Origin: Pseudocercospora fijiensis CIRAD86
Taxonomy: Eukaryota; Ascomycota; Dothideomycetes; Mycosphaerellales; Mycosphaerellaceae
NCBI RefSeq assembly: GCF_000340215.1
Contig: NW_006921546.1
Coordinates: 159,580 to 223,579, forward strand
Direction: 5' to 3'
Length of the DNA: 64,000 nt
Below the pieces are notes generated by a model. It had not been told where the DNA came from. It saw only the letters and a program-made list of their open reading frames with translations, and did no database searches. Made by a program: the position numbers and the translations under genes. Position 1 is the first letter of the stretch; each line of letters opens with the position of its first letter. Below are positions 1 through 12,020 of this stretch, piece by piece.

Positions 1-2
1 TA

Positions 3-3000
3 GATATAGACAACCTATATAGGGGAGCTACTATTGTTATTAGCAACCCTATTCTTAAGTACTACGCTATAACTATAGACTTAGGTATCTAAAAGTAGCG
101 ATTTAGGATTGCTAAGGAAAGAGGATATTAAATACATCGACACTAGCGAGTGCCCTAACGATATTAGGGTCCTGTTTATTAGTAACCTAATACTAGCTAA
201 TCCGACTACCGACCTACTCGGTAGTAATAATAATAAACTAGTACCCCCTAATAGTATAGATCCTAATTAGCTTGCTCGTATACCTTAGCCTATTCGAGAA
301 ACCTATATTAAGGTATTTAAACACTACCTAGTATCGGCATTGCCTATATTTAAAGAGACGGATTATAAGATTAACATTATAGAGGGCAAGGAGGTTCCCT
401 TTAGGCTACTCTACAACCTTAGTAAGCGTAAACTCGCTATATTGCGTAAATACCTAGATAAGAACCTAGCTAATAGTCGAATCTAGTATAGTAACAGCCC
501 TACTAGTATACTAATCCTGTTTGTTCTAAAGAAGGATAGTAGCCTACGCCTATATATTAACTATCGTAGACTTAACGCTATTACTATTAAGGACCGCTAT
601 CTACTTCCGCTTATTAACGAGACCCTCGACCGCCTTTCTAGTGCCTGCTTTTATACTATACTAGACATTAAGGATGCGTACTATCGTATTTGTATTCGTA
701 AGGGCGATAAATAGAAGATAGCCTTCCGTACTCGTTATAGCTATTTTAAGTACTTAGTTATACTATTTAGGCTAGCTAATGCCCCTACAACATTCTAGTC
801 CTATATTAATCGGGCCCTATTAGGCCTATTAGACTACCTCTATATAGTTTACCTAGATAACATCCTAGTTTATACCTATTTACCTAATATTGCGGAGTAC
901 TAGGCTATAGTCCGTAAGATACTCGATCGCCTAAGGGCCTATAGGCTATATTGCAAGCCTTCTAAATATACCTTTGCTACTAAGGAGGTATCCTTCCTTA
1001 GCTTCCTCGTATTAACTAAGGGTTTTAAGGCTAATCCTAATCGGATTAAAACTATTACTAAATAGCTAATACCTACTAGTATTAAGGAGCTATAGTCGTT
1101 CCTCGGCTTCGCTAATTTCTATCGTCGCTTTATTAAGGGCTATTTACGGTATATAATGCCTTTAACTAAGCTTACTAAAACTAAGGCTAACCCGACTAGA
1201 GAACTTAAATAGACTAAAAAAGCATAAGCCGCTTTAAACGGATTAAAGCAACGCTTTACTAAAGTTCCTCTACTATACTATTTTATACTAAGCAAGCAAA
1301 TCCGTACTAAGACTAACGCTTTACAGTTCGCTATATTAGCTATTATGTTATAACAGGCTAATAACAATTACTAGTACCCGATTGCCTTCTTCTTAAGGAA
1401 GATAATTAATACTAAGCGTCGCTACGAGACCTACGAGTAAGAGCTCTTAGCTATTATCGAGGCCTTTAAGTATTAGAGGCACTACCTCGATAGGGCTTAA
1501 TATATAATACAGGTCTATATAGACTATAACAACCTCCGTAGTATTACTAAGGTTACTAGGGTTATAGGTCGATAGGCTAGATAGGCCGTCTACCTCGCTA
1601 GGTTCGATTTTAATACACTATACCGGCTAGGCGTAAGTAAACCTACCGATAGCCTATCGAGGCGACCTAATTACGATAGCGAGACCTAACACATTAATTC
1701 TTTGTTTCTAACCCTATAGTATAAGATTGCTATAGCCCGTATTATTAATAAGTAAGCGCGGGATAAGCGGCTTACTAGACTCCGCGATAGCTTAAAGTAT
1801 ATTAATGCTCTTGCTATATTAATAGTGCGTATTAGGGATATAGATAGGAGAAGTTATAATAACTCCCTAGGCGATATTGCTATATATAGTAATAGCGATT
1901 AAAGCGCTACTATAGTTAATCCGGCTACTAGTGCTATTAGATATGTGTAATACGTACCTCGTTTAATAGCGAGGGTAGTATTAAATAACCTTACGAATAG
2001 GGCGAGTTAATCCTTTATAGAGAAGCTATTACGCTCCTATTCGAGGAACGCCCTTTGCTTCCTACCTAAAGAAGCTATTTGTAGAGCTAATAGTAGACTT
2101 TATTATAGGCCTTCCGCCTACTAAGCGTAGAGGTAGTAAGGATATCTTCGATACTATCCTTATTATAGTAGATCGATTTACTAAGGGGGCTCGTTATGTC
2201 CCTGCTCGGAAGGATTAGACGGCTATTAACCTAGCTAAGTTACTATAGAATAACATCTTCTATAGCTACTAGGGACCCCCTAAGGGGATAGTCTCCGATC
2301 GAGGCTCGATATTTATATTACATTATTAGAGTAAGATTTGCCTATAGCTAAGACTTAAGCATCGCCTATTTATAGCATTCTATCTATAAATAGATAGTTA
2401 GACTAAGAGGCAGAATGCTACTCTATAGTAGTACCTACGTAGCTATATTATTAAGAACCCTAACGACTAGATTAACCTCCTATAACTAGCTAAATTCGTA
2501 TATAATAATAGTGTCTACTTATTAACTAAGGTCTCGCTATATATAGCTATAATAGGCTAGAACGCTACTATACTATAAGACCCCCTATCGCTCGAGGCCG
2601 AGCGTAAGGAAAGGGAAGCGCGTTAAGTACTAATACCTAAGATACTAGCGGCTATTAAGAGGGTTTAAAAGATACGGGAAATTTACGCTAAGTTAGCTAA
2701 CAAACTAGCGAAGGCCTAGGCCTATTAGAAGGCCTATTATAATAAACACTATACGCTAATAACCTTTAAGTAAGGCGACCTAGTTATACTAAGTACTAAG
2801 AACCTCCGTATTCGCAAACACCCGTCGCCTAATAGCAAAACACGCCCTAAACTAGCACTACGGTTTATTAGCCTATTCTGTATCTAAGAACCGAAGGGCA
2901 ATAGCTAGGCCTACTAGTTATAGCTCCTATCTTATTATACTATCTATAACACCTTCTATATCTCCCTCCTTAAACTATGCTACTAGCGCGAAGGTAATAA

Positions 3001-3232
3001 AGCGCCTACTAAGTTAGAAGAAGTCTTAGCTAATAGTAAAGAGCTGTAGTCTATAGAACGTATCCTAAAGCACCGAACTAGGCAGGGCAAGAAGGAATAC
3101 CTATTAAGATAGCAAGGCTATTTACCTAAGTAGGACTCGTAGGAAGCTAAAGGCTCCTTTAAGGATATAGCTAAGCTATTAGACGAGTATTAGACTAGTA
3201 TAAAGAACAAGAAGAAGGCTAAGGGCCTATAA
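3..3232 (+). pseudogene. A1 pol remnant: RT, RNase H, integrase, chromodomain
   Basis: The frame starts inside the protease/RT linker and ends at TAA 3230-3232. RT begins near 343 (PIFKET), matching the same protein in A2, A3 and A4. The RT active site reads YLDN at 850-861 instead of YLDD. RNase H covers roughly 1290-1700. The integrase core is recognised by VDFIIGLP near 2093 and SDRGS near 2290. The expected catalytic Glu reads Lys at 2405-2407 (TER to TKR), which a TpG to TpA change explains. A chromodomain (GKKEYLLR, then GYLP) lies at about 3030-3200. Nearly all stops are TAG or TAA at Gln or Trp positions, the mark of RIP. The zinc-binding (HHCC) head of the integrase is deleted. The protein would copy the element's RNA into DNA and insert it, and this copy cannot. 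Confidence 0.88.
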
Positions 3233-4481
3233 TGTCGCCTAGGAATAATACTACCTCCGGGGTGCTATTAGCTAACTAATTAGGGGCCGGCAAACTAGGA
3301 CAATAAGACTATAGCTAGCGCGCTATAACGCGTTAACTAATCGCCTGCTCCTTTAAGGAATCTATATCTTTACTAGCGCACCCTATAAGACCCTTCTCTT
3401 AGCGTCCCCTTTTATTCCCTTATTCTATCGAGACCTCGAGGCCTAGGCGGTCGGCGGGGGTAGCGCGCGCGCGGATAGTAATAATAATAATAACGACGGC
3501 GTCGCGCTTATACTAAAGGACGGCGCGGCCGGCGCGGCTATATTAGTAACGGTATTGCATAGTGTATTACTAGTTAAAGCGTTGCTAGTTAGAAGAGGAA
3601 ATAAAGGACAAGGTAAAGTTAGCGCTAAGACGGCTAGCGCCGCTATTACTAACATTACCTACTCGCCGCTATTATTAACATTACTTGCTATTATCGCTAC
3701 GCCTATAGACATAACCTTACCTATACTACGAGCCGGAACACACTATACCGGTTAAGTTAAAAGAATAGCTATATTAAAGATTTAATTAAAACTTTAAGGC
3801 CAAGTTAAACTACTAAGAACCGCTTAAAAGATCGAGCGACTAATAGACTAACTAAGGGCAAAACTATAGAGCTAAGCTAGCTAGGGTTGATCTTACGGAC
3901 AATAGGTTACTCCTCGATCTTTCCGACCCTTTAAGCGAGGCAGACCTTAACTATTGTACTTATAATAGCCTTTACCTATAGAAACTAGACGAACTGTGTT
4001 TTTTTAAAAAGATAAGATAAGATTAACAATTAAAGGCTACTAAACCTAACTAATTAGGGCTAGCGAAACTACGATAGTAAATAATAGCCCTCGTAATAAT
4101 AAGAATAATCCCTCGGAGCGGACATTTCTAGGCCTTTTAGAGTAGACGTAAAGAACTCGGAACGATATTACTTAGAACGGAAGCAGTGCTATAATACCTC
4201 GTACGCCTACCTATTATAGTAGGGAAGACGCGCTTATATTATAATTAGTCGATAGTCCTTAATTCTTTTAATTATATATTACTTTATTATATACAAGGAT
4301 AGCGTAGTTAGAGTTAGATATTATGCTAGAAGGTAAGGTTTAACATAGTTACACAATTACGTAGTCAAGTGTTCAATTTAGCGCAGCTAAGTAGCTTATT
4401 AGATTTGCTAAGTTAGTAGTAATAGAGGTCGAGATTAGAATATAGGTAGGCTACGAGGGCGCGGTCTTTAGAAGGGAAGCG
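3233..4481 (+). other. A1 3' noncoding region
   Basis: No gene is supported here. This segment between the pol stop and the 3' LTR is shared by all four A copies. It holds a short (AAT)n tract and CG-dinucleotide runs near 3460-3500, and ends in the purine stretch GAAGGGAAGCG at 4471-4481, a likely polypurine tract for plus-strand priming. Short open frames on either strand (for example 3443-3655 minus) are low-complexity antisense frames and are not called. Confidence 0.7.
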
Positions 4482-4680
4482 TATATTAGGGCTAAAGAGG
4501 CTATACGTAATCGCTACACAACTAGGCTAAGTAAAGCTAGGGTCTTAATACCTTAGGTAGGGCTTAGCGCTTAGCGTTAGGCTAACTCTCCTACCTTCCT
4601 CCCTCTCCTCCTAGATCCTTATCGAATACTACCTATACCTACTACTACCCTATCTACCTACTAATATAACCCTTCTTATA
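4482..4680 (+). repeat. A1 3' LTR
   Basis: 199-bp long terminal repeat. It matches the LTRs at 43885-44082, 50848-51047, 20646-20844, 34937-35133, 23770-23969 and 30813-31010. It begins TATATTAGG (ancestral TG altered by RIP) and ends CCCTTCTTATA (ancestral CA altered). It contains the palindromic stretch GGGCTTAGCGCTTAGCG seen in every copy. Confidence 0.9.
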
Positions 4681-4694
4681 GTATATTAGACTAG

Positions 4695-5320
4695 GACGCT
4701 AGTAATGCTCGTACTATTGCTATAGTCCGCGGCGTAGATAAGTAGTATATCGATAGTATCTAGATAAGTACGTTTTACTATAACTCGAATGTTTAGCTAC
4801 TACTAATCCTAAGTAGTACGATAAACGTTTACTATAGTCGGCTTAAGGTAGTATTATATACTATCGCAGGTTAGCGTACGAGTATTGCTAGTCTAGTATA
4901 GATACACATATTATTTATATATAGGGTTGCTAAGTTCGAGGTCGATTAATAATTTAGGGGCAGATTAATACTACGACTCGGTATCTTAGAGTTAGCCTAT
5001 ACTTTTCGGTAATACTATTAATATATCAAACTTATATCCTTCTATATTACGATACTATTTTCTAGTATTACCGTCTTCGTATTAGACACTCGGTTAGCGC
5101 CGGACTAACCTATATCCTATATACTAGCGGCAACTATACCCTCGCGGATTGTCGAATTCCCTAGAAGTAAATATTCCGGTATATATAGCGACTAATTTAA
5201 TTATAGGTACGTATTTCTATATATTTTATCGCGATAGGCCTTAGTATAGTTTAATATAGTACCGAAGAGTTTAGCTACTACTAGTTTAAATTATTGTCCT
5301 AGCTACTACCCTAGTATTCT
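4695..5320 (+). pseudogene. Unidentified coding remnant left of the tandem repeats
   Basis: A plus-strand frame runs about 200 codons in which the only stops are TAG or TAA, as expected for a RIP-hit gene. I do not recognise the product. The complementary frame in the same codon phase is also open, so the strand is a preference and not proven. It borders the A1 LTR on the left and runs into the TAC-rich 137-bp repeats on the right, after which the open frame shifts. It may belong to the same gene as 5831-5920 plus 11947-13590, but the repeats do not preserve the frame. Confidence 0.35.
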
Positions 5321-5321
5321 C

Positions 5322-5700
5322 TTACTACTACTACTACTACTACTACCGACTCGCTATAGAGAGCCTACTTAGCCTCGATTCGTATAAGTTCTATACTACT
5401 TAACTTCCCGCTATCTAGTTCCTTATCCGATCTAGCCTCCTAGCTACTAGATCTATATCCTACTACTACTACTACTACTACCGATATACTATAGATAGCC
5501 TACTCGGCCTCGATTTGTATAAGTTTCGTACTGCTTAACTTTCCCGTTATCTAGTTTCCTTATCCGATCTAGCCTCCCGGCTACTAGATCTATATCCTAT
5601 TACTACTATTACTACTACCGACTCGCGGCGGATAGCCTAATTAGTCTCGACTCGTACGAGTTCTATACTGCTTTAGGTCCCGCTATCTAGTTTCTTATCT
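5322..5700. repeat. 137-bp tandem repeat, about 2.8 copies
   Basis: Units start at about 5322, 5461 and 5598, each opening with a run of TAC triplets and ending AGATCTATATCC (the third unit is cut short). The unit length is not a multiple of three, so the array would break any reading frame across it. The copies differ mainly by transitions and by triplet number. No known family is recognised. Confidence 0.8.
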
Positions 5701-5788
5701 TTTATAGCATCTCGTTATAATTCTCGGTAGAAGTACTATAGGATTTTCGTCGCTACTATAGTTATACCGTAGTTAACGACAGTCGAGG

Positions 5789-5867
5789 CTAATAATACCG
5801 TAGGCTCGGATCTAGTACCGGTATATTAAACGGGTATATAAGGCTACAGTTATTATAAAGTAGCTAA
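5789..5867 (+). repeat. Left arm of 79-bp inverted repeat
   Basis: This arm is the reverse complement of 11942-12020, about five sixths identical by eye, with most differences being C/T or G/A. Before D1 inserted, the arms were separated by only 48 bp (5868-5915), giving a large potential hairpin. The inner edge of the right arm coincides with the D1 target site TTAGC. Confidence 0.8.
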
Positions 5868-5920
5868 TTCCTCTATTATAGGCGAAGGCAAATAGCTCTA
5901 CCTATAACGAAGAGATTAGC

Positions 5921-6631
5921 TATTATAGTAGCTGCCTAGAAAGCACCGACAAGTCCTATAAGCTAGCCGCTATACTATAAAGTAATATCGGATTTAAGTT
6001 GTCTTAGTAGTAGGGGCCCTTAGCAAAGTAGGTCGCCTAGTTAGCCGCCTATTTAGCCGTATAACGTAACATCTTAGGGACTCCCGCGGAAGCTATATAT
6101 AGTAGAATAATACGTTATATATTAATATACGAACGACGGGACTATACTAAACTACGCGTCTATATATACGAACGATAGTAAGCGAGATATATAGAGTCGC
6201 GGGATAGATCCGAGTAGTAGGAAGGAACCGGAAGATCGGGAAGAGCTAGGAGAAACATATTTACTTAAGAGCGGTTAAACGAGTTCGTATACGCGCGCCG
6301 CGTAAGTTAGCTAGGGGATAAAGGCACTACGAGATAGCGGATAAGCGGGATACGCGCGCGCGCGCTTAGCGCGTAGGGAAAGACCTAAAAGTAGAGGTTT
6401 ACTAAGACGTTAGTAAGTAGGATATATATATTTACGCTTACGCGTCGGACGCGCTAGACGCCCGTAGGGCGGGATACTAAGGAAGGGGGCCGGGGCTTAA
6501 TCTCTAAGGTATCCTTCTTCCTTTCTTCGTAGTTCGTCTTATATAGATAGTAGCTATATTAATTTAGTACTTCCTTTAGTTTAGTTTAAAGTTTCGTATA
6601 TATTCTTACTACTTAGCCTCTAACCCTTATA
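5921..6631 (+). repeat. D1 5' LTR
   Basis: 711-bp LTR, beginning TATTATAGTAGCTGCC and ending CTAACCCTTATA. The ancestral ends were probably TG and CA, and the 3' copy still ends TTACA. It carries (CG)n near 6355 and a pyrimidine-rich block near 6510. The sequence after it (TTACGAACTAC) is the candidate primer-binding site. Confidence 0.93.
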
Positions 6632-6639
6632 TTACGAAC

Positions 6640-9600
6640 TACTAAAAACGCCTCTATTAAGATAGATACTCCCGACGAGTAGATTGAAAATATAAGACCT
6701 AATAAAGTATCCGATTTTTGAAGCTTAGTATAGAAGGACATTCCCGCTATACGTAAGTAGCTAGACTACGCCTATACTACCGACCCGGAACTACTCGCTA
6801 AGCTACTTAAGCCTTATAAAGATACTACTCGTTTCTACTCGGTCTCTTATATAAGCCTTAGTACTACTCTTAATAACGCGAATACTTCTATCGCGGAAAA
6901 AGAAGACAAGGTAGGCCGCCTCTAGTTATAGCTCGCCTCTACTCGCCTAGGCGCTATAGTACCCGCCTCTTACCTATTTATACCTACTTCGAATAAGAGT
7001 AAGAAGCTTAGCGACCCCGAACGCTTTACCGGTAAGCGTAAAGTATACGAGGAATTTAAAATATAGGATCTACTATAGAGTAAAGGGATATATTACTCGC
7101 CTCTACCTATCTCTCGTCGGCCGGCTAAATACGCTAACGATATAGCGAGTCGCCGCTGTAAATATTACGACTCTAGATACGCCTTTACTAGCTAGTGCTA
7201 CTCTAAGCGGCTAGGGAAAAGCTTAAGCCTTATATATAGTCGCTTATAAGGTTTATTCGTTCTTAAATTAAGAGTCTCTACTACTACTTTCCCTTTCTCT
7301 AGCTTAGCTATAGAGAAAGAGTTAGTTTACTAGCCTTTCGTACTAGAAACGTTAATAGGAAATTAAAAGAAATTATTGAAAACTATAGCTCTTATTAATA
7401 ACGGCGTAACCGGCTACTCGTTTATAGATTACGACTATACGAGAGAGCTCGGCTTAACGTTCTAAGACCTTACGTACGCTTAGGAGTTAGAAATATTTAA
7501 CGGTACGACCGCGGCCGCTAGTAAAGTAACCTAGATCTACTACTTATCTATTACTATCGGCCCGTATACCGAATATATTATATTTTTCCTTACGAAACTC
7601 CCGAAGACTTACCCTATTATTCTTAGTCTTCCCTAGCTTAAAAAGTATAACCCGGTTATCGACTAGGCCTCCGAATCTCTATCCTTTACGAGTAAGTATT
7701 ACGTAGAGTACTACTTTAGCGAATTTAGTTCTACCTCTAATACTCCCTAAGATCGTGCTATATTCGCTATTAGCGCGGCTACCTTCTTACGTCTTACCTG
7801 CGATAAACGTATTTAGATCTTCGCTATAATAATATAAGATATCGAGAAGGCTATTCGAAAGTTCGACGAAGAACTAATAGATCTAAGAACGAAACTACCG
7901 AAGGAGTATTAGTACCGACTCTACTAGTTTTCGAAGAAGAACGCCGATATTCTGCTACCGTACTAGCTAGGTATCGACTATAAAATCGAGCTAATCGATA
8001 GTAAGCCGCCGCCGTACGGTCCTCTCTACTCTATATCTCGAGATAATCTCCTTATACTAAAGATATACCTAGAAGACAACTTATAAAAGGGCTTTATCCG
8101 CCCTACTTCCTTCGAAGCGGCCGTACTAGTTATATTTGCCTAGAAACCCGGCGGAGGTCTCCGCTTCTACGTAGACTACCGGGGCCTTAACGCGTTAACG
8201 AAAAAGAACCGCTACCTAATTCCTCTTATAAACGAAGCGCTCGAACGTCTTTCGAAAGCCCGCTAGTTTACTAAGCTCGACGTAATCGCCGCCTTTAACG
8301 CAATCTGTATTACCGAGGGAGACGAATAGCTAATAGCCTTCCGAACCTATTACGGCCTTTTCGAATACCTAGTCTTGCCGTTCGGACTCTATAACGGACC
8401 TAGTACGTTCTAATTATATATTAATAATACGCTTAAAGAATTCTTAGATGCCTTCGTCTTAGTATATATAGACGATATCTTAATTTATAGTAAAACGAAA
8501 GTAGAATACTACGAATATATCGAAAAGGTACTTTAGAAACTCGAAGAAGATAGACTATATATCGATATCGATAAGTACGAATTCTATAAGTAAGAGGTTA
8601 AATTCCTCGGCCTTATTATCTCTTTAGAAGGTATCCGAATAGATCCCGGTAAAGTCGAAGCCGTTCTAAACTAGGGAGTACTACGAAACGTAAAAGAAGT
8701 CTAAGGCTTGCTCGGTTTCGCTAACTTCTACCGGAGATTTATACGGAATTTTAGCGGAATCGCCTATCTACTTATAGTACTTACGTAGAAAGACGTTAAA
8801 TTCGAATAGTCTCCGGCCTATTAAGAAGCCTTCGACTAGCTATAGTAAAGTTTTACGACCGTACCGATCCTATAGTACTTCGACTTCGATAAAGAGACGC
8901 GTCTAGAAACCGATACTTCTAATAGTACGACTAGCGCCGTTCTCCTTTAGCGAACGGCCTTAGAAGATACGTAGCTACCCGTAGCCTACCTCTCTAAGAA
9001 AATGTTCTCCGCGGAATATAATTACAATATCTACGATAAGGAACTCCTCGTAATCGTTAAGGCCTTCGAAGAATAGCGTCTAGAGCTCGAAGGTTCTAAA
9101 TCGCCGATCTAGGTTAGCTCGGATTATAAGAATCTCGTCTACTTTCTTAAAAGTAAAATCCTTAGCCGTAGGTAGGTACGCTAGAGTAAGTTTCTTTCCC
9201 GGTTTAACTTCGTTATTTAGTATACGCCTAGTAAAGCAAACTTATAGGCCGACGCGCTTACGAGGCGTAACGGAGACTCGCCTTTAGATCGAGGCCTATA
9301 GCGTAAAGAGTAGTCTATCCTTAAAAAGTATAACCTAAGCTAGGAACTATACGAGCTCCTTAGAGACGACTTTACCGGCCTAGAGCCTCTCGTAGCGTCC
9401 TTCGTACTAATAGCCGCTCCCGCCTTTCTCGGAGATAACGATTACTTAGACGACGAAGATACGAGCTTAGAAAACTCTAATAGCGACTAAGAAAGCGAAG
9501 AAGAAGTATAGAACCTCCTCGAACCTACTTAGCTCGAGTAGTAGCTTACGATAGCGTACGCCGAAGACGCTTTTACTAAGGGCCTAATTTACGCTTTATA

Positions 9601-11214
9601 GAACGAAGAATAGATATACGAGAATGTTTCTCTCTTAGAGTACGAGCTCCGTAGAACTCTACCCTAAGTACCTTATATAACGTTTAGGAATGCCCTCTAT
9701 ATCCCGGATTTCGAAGATTTACGCGATTAGATTATACGTTCCGCTTATAACCCTCTCGGAATAGTATATTCCGGTCGAGCTAAGATATTATCTTAGCTCC
9801 GGAAGTAGTACTACTAGCCTAATCTATACCGAGATATCGACCGATTCGTTAAGAGCTACGTAGTATACCGTAGAGCAAAAGCAGATATAGGTAAGCCGTA
9901 AAGGCTACTAAAACCTCTTAAAATCCCTCTACGGCTATAGTAATATATTTTAATAGATTTTATTATAGGCCTACCGAAAGGATTAGACTTTTACGGCCTC
10001 TAGTTTTAAAATATACTAGTCGTAGTCTACCGCCTTACTAAATGTAAGAAGGTATTAAATGCCTATAGCCTAATAGCAAAGAATACGGTTTAGGTCTTCT
10101 ACCGAGATATATAGAAAGATATAGGCCTACCTAAATTAACTGTATCTAATCGCGGCCCGAATTTTGTTGCCCGTTTCTAGAAGCGTCTCTACGAGCGACT
10201 AAAAATTTAAGCGCGCCTTTTAACAGCTTACTACCTATAGACTAATAGGCAAACCGAACGGGCTAACGCTTAGATCGAACAAATTATTAGATACTTCTAT
10301 AATTACTACTAAAATAACTAGCTAAGATTAACGCCTTCTATTAAATTTACTATTAATAATTAGGAATTAGCTACGACTTAGACTACGCCCTTCTACGCCT
10401 CGACTAGGTTTTACCCCCGAACTAGTATAGAACTAGCAGAAATCGAACTAGAGCCCCTAGTAAACGATCCGGAAAGGACGCTAATACCTTCGCTCTTTAG
10501 ATAGCCTAGACCTACTAAGAGCTCTAGAACGAGATAAGATATACCTAGGAAGTATACGAGTACTACGCTAATTAGCGTAGACGTGCCGCGCTAAATTACT
10601 AAGTTAGAGATTACGTTTAACTCGACTTACGGTATATAAGAACTAACTAACCTTCGAAAAAGCTCGACTAGAAAAGTCTAGGACCCTTCCGAATTATAAG
10701 GAAAATCGGCACGTACGTATATAAACTAGATCTTCCCGAGAATCTTAATATTTACCCGGTTAAACACGTTATTAACCTAAGAACCGCCGGAGAAATCGCA
10801 GATCCCGAAGACATTCTACCGATTCTAGAAGCTACCGAGGCTACCGATTAGACCGAAGACGAACCGGAATCTACCTTAGGTATAGTACAAGCAATTATCG
10901 GATAGAGCTTTAGTAATACAAACTTCGGTAATCTTAACCCTCCTAGACTATAGGGAGAGGTATAGTAGGAGAGGTACTTAGACGAAGATACGACCTAGGA
11001 ACCTCTACGCTATATTATCTTCGCTCGTAAAGTAATCGAAGAATTCCTACGAGATTATACCGACTATACTACTATAAAAGGAGCTATCCCGGAATACTTC
11101 CTCCGAGAAGTATACGAATAGAATTTAGAATAAGGTCTCCGACCCGAATAAGGGTAAGAATACTAGTACCTATTATATACGGACCTCTTTTAGCGTCGTA
11201 GGAACTCCGCGTAA
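6640..11214 (+). pseudogene. D1 gag-pol polyprotein remnant
   Basis: Gag begins soon after the LTR. It contains a capsid-like block (DPERFTGK at about 7015-7040) and a Cys/His knuckle near 7150-7195 with Cys and His partly changed to Tyr. Gag looks short for the family. The protease-like motif (INNGVTGYSFI) is at about 7391-7430, RT with intact YIDD is at 8465-8476, and RNase H covers about 8880-9250. Next come the H2C2 zinc head near 9730-9860 and the integrase core (IDFIIGLP at about 9953). Gag and Pol share one frame with no frameshift until about 10476, where D1 lacks one base that D2 has. Stops are TAG/TAA from RIP. The C-terminal tail (10870-11210) is not a clear chromodomain. Confidence 0.9.
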
Positions 11215-11230
11215 AACGAGGGGGGGCTAC

Positions 11231-11941
11231 TATTATTGTAGCTACCTAGAAAGCATCGATAAGTCCTATAAGCTAGCCGCTATACTATAAAGTAATATCG
11301 GATTTAAGTTGCCTTAGTAGTAGGGGCCTCTAGCGAAATAGGTCGCCTAGTTAGCTACCTATTTAGCCGTATAACGTAATATCTTAGGGACTTTCGCAGA
11401 GTCCGTATATAGCAGAATAATACGTTATATATTAATATACGAACGACGGAACTATACTAAACTACGTATACGTATATACGGACGATAGTAAGCGAGATAT
11501 ATAGAGTCGCGGGATAGATCCGAGTAGTAGGAAGGAACCGGAAGATAGGGAAGAGCTAGGAGAAACATATTTACTTAAGAGCGGTTAAACGAGTTCGTAT
11601 ACGCGCGCCGCGTAAGTTAGCTAGGGGATAAAGGCACTATAAGATAGCGGATAAGCGGGATACGCGCGCGCGCGCTTAGCGCGTAGGGAAAGACCTAAAA
11701 GTAGAGGTTTACTAAGACGTTAGTAAGTAGGATATATATACTTACGCTTACGCGTCGGACGCGCTAGACGCCCGTAGGGCGGGATACTAAGGAAGGGGGC
11801 CGGGGCTTAATCTCTAAGGTATCCTTCTTCCTTTCTTCGTAGTTCGTCTTATATAGATAGTAGCTATATTAATTTAGTACTCCCTTTAGTTTAGTTTAAA
11901 GTTTCGAATACATTCTTACTACTTAGCCCCTAACCCTTACA
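11231..11941 (+). repeat. D1 3' LTR
   Basis: 711 bp, the same length as the 5' LTR at 5921-6631. Differences are mainly RIP-type transitions. It starts TATTATTGTAGC directly after the polypurine tract and ends CTTACA, followed by the target duplication TTAGC. Confidence 0.93.
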
Positions 11942-12020
11942 TTAGCTACTTAATAATAATTATAGCCTTATACGCCCTTTTAATATACTAGTACTAGATC
12001 CGAGCCTACGGCGTTATTAG
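11942..12020 (-). repeat. Right arm of 79-bp inverted repeat
   Basis: Reverse complement of 5789-5867. It starts exactly at the TTAGC that D1 duplicated, so D1 entered at the loop/stem boundary of the former hairpin. Outside the arms the two flanks diverge. Confidence 0.8.

Larger units (their letters stand above)
1..4680 (+). mobile_element. Ty3/Gypsy chromovirus family A, copy A1 (5' part outside window)
   Basis: Right-hand part of an LTR retrotransposon that runs off the left edge of the window. The order seen is end of protease, RT, RNase H, integrase, chromodomain, a 1.25-kb noncoding 3' segment and the 3' LTR. The same sequence recurs as A2, A4 and A3 in this window, which fixes the family and its boundaries. 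The base after the 3' LTR starts GTATA, which would be the target duplication, but the left copy is not visible. Compared with A3, about 330 bp are missing near 2045, corresponding to A3 48089-48415 between RNase H and the integrase core. Confidence 0.9.
5921..11941 (+). mobile_element. Complete Ty3/Gypsy element, family D, copy D1
   Basis: 6021-bp LTR retrotransposon with 711-bp LTRs at both ends and a perfect 5-bp target duplication TTAGC (5916-5920 and 11942-11946). Gag and Pol lie in one frame. A polypurine tract (GAGGGGGGG) lies just upstream of the 3' LTR. The host frame resumes cleanly after removal (GAG ATT AGC, then TAC TTA). A second copy, D2, occupies 19282-55487. Confidence 0.95.

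Noticed and set aside
3443..3755. Overlapping short frames on both strands (minus 3443-3655, plus 3555-3755), with a minus counterpart at 49824-50051
   Set aside because: They lie in the conserved noncoding 3' region of family A and are Leu/Ala/Pro-rich low-complexity frames. The ATG is kept in A1, A3 and A4 but is ATA in A2. An antisense ORF is conceivable but unsupported.
6348..6366. CG-rich stretch as a CpG-island promoter
   Set aside because: It is part of the D LTR and survives because RIP here spares CpG. No transcription start can be supported.
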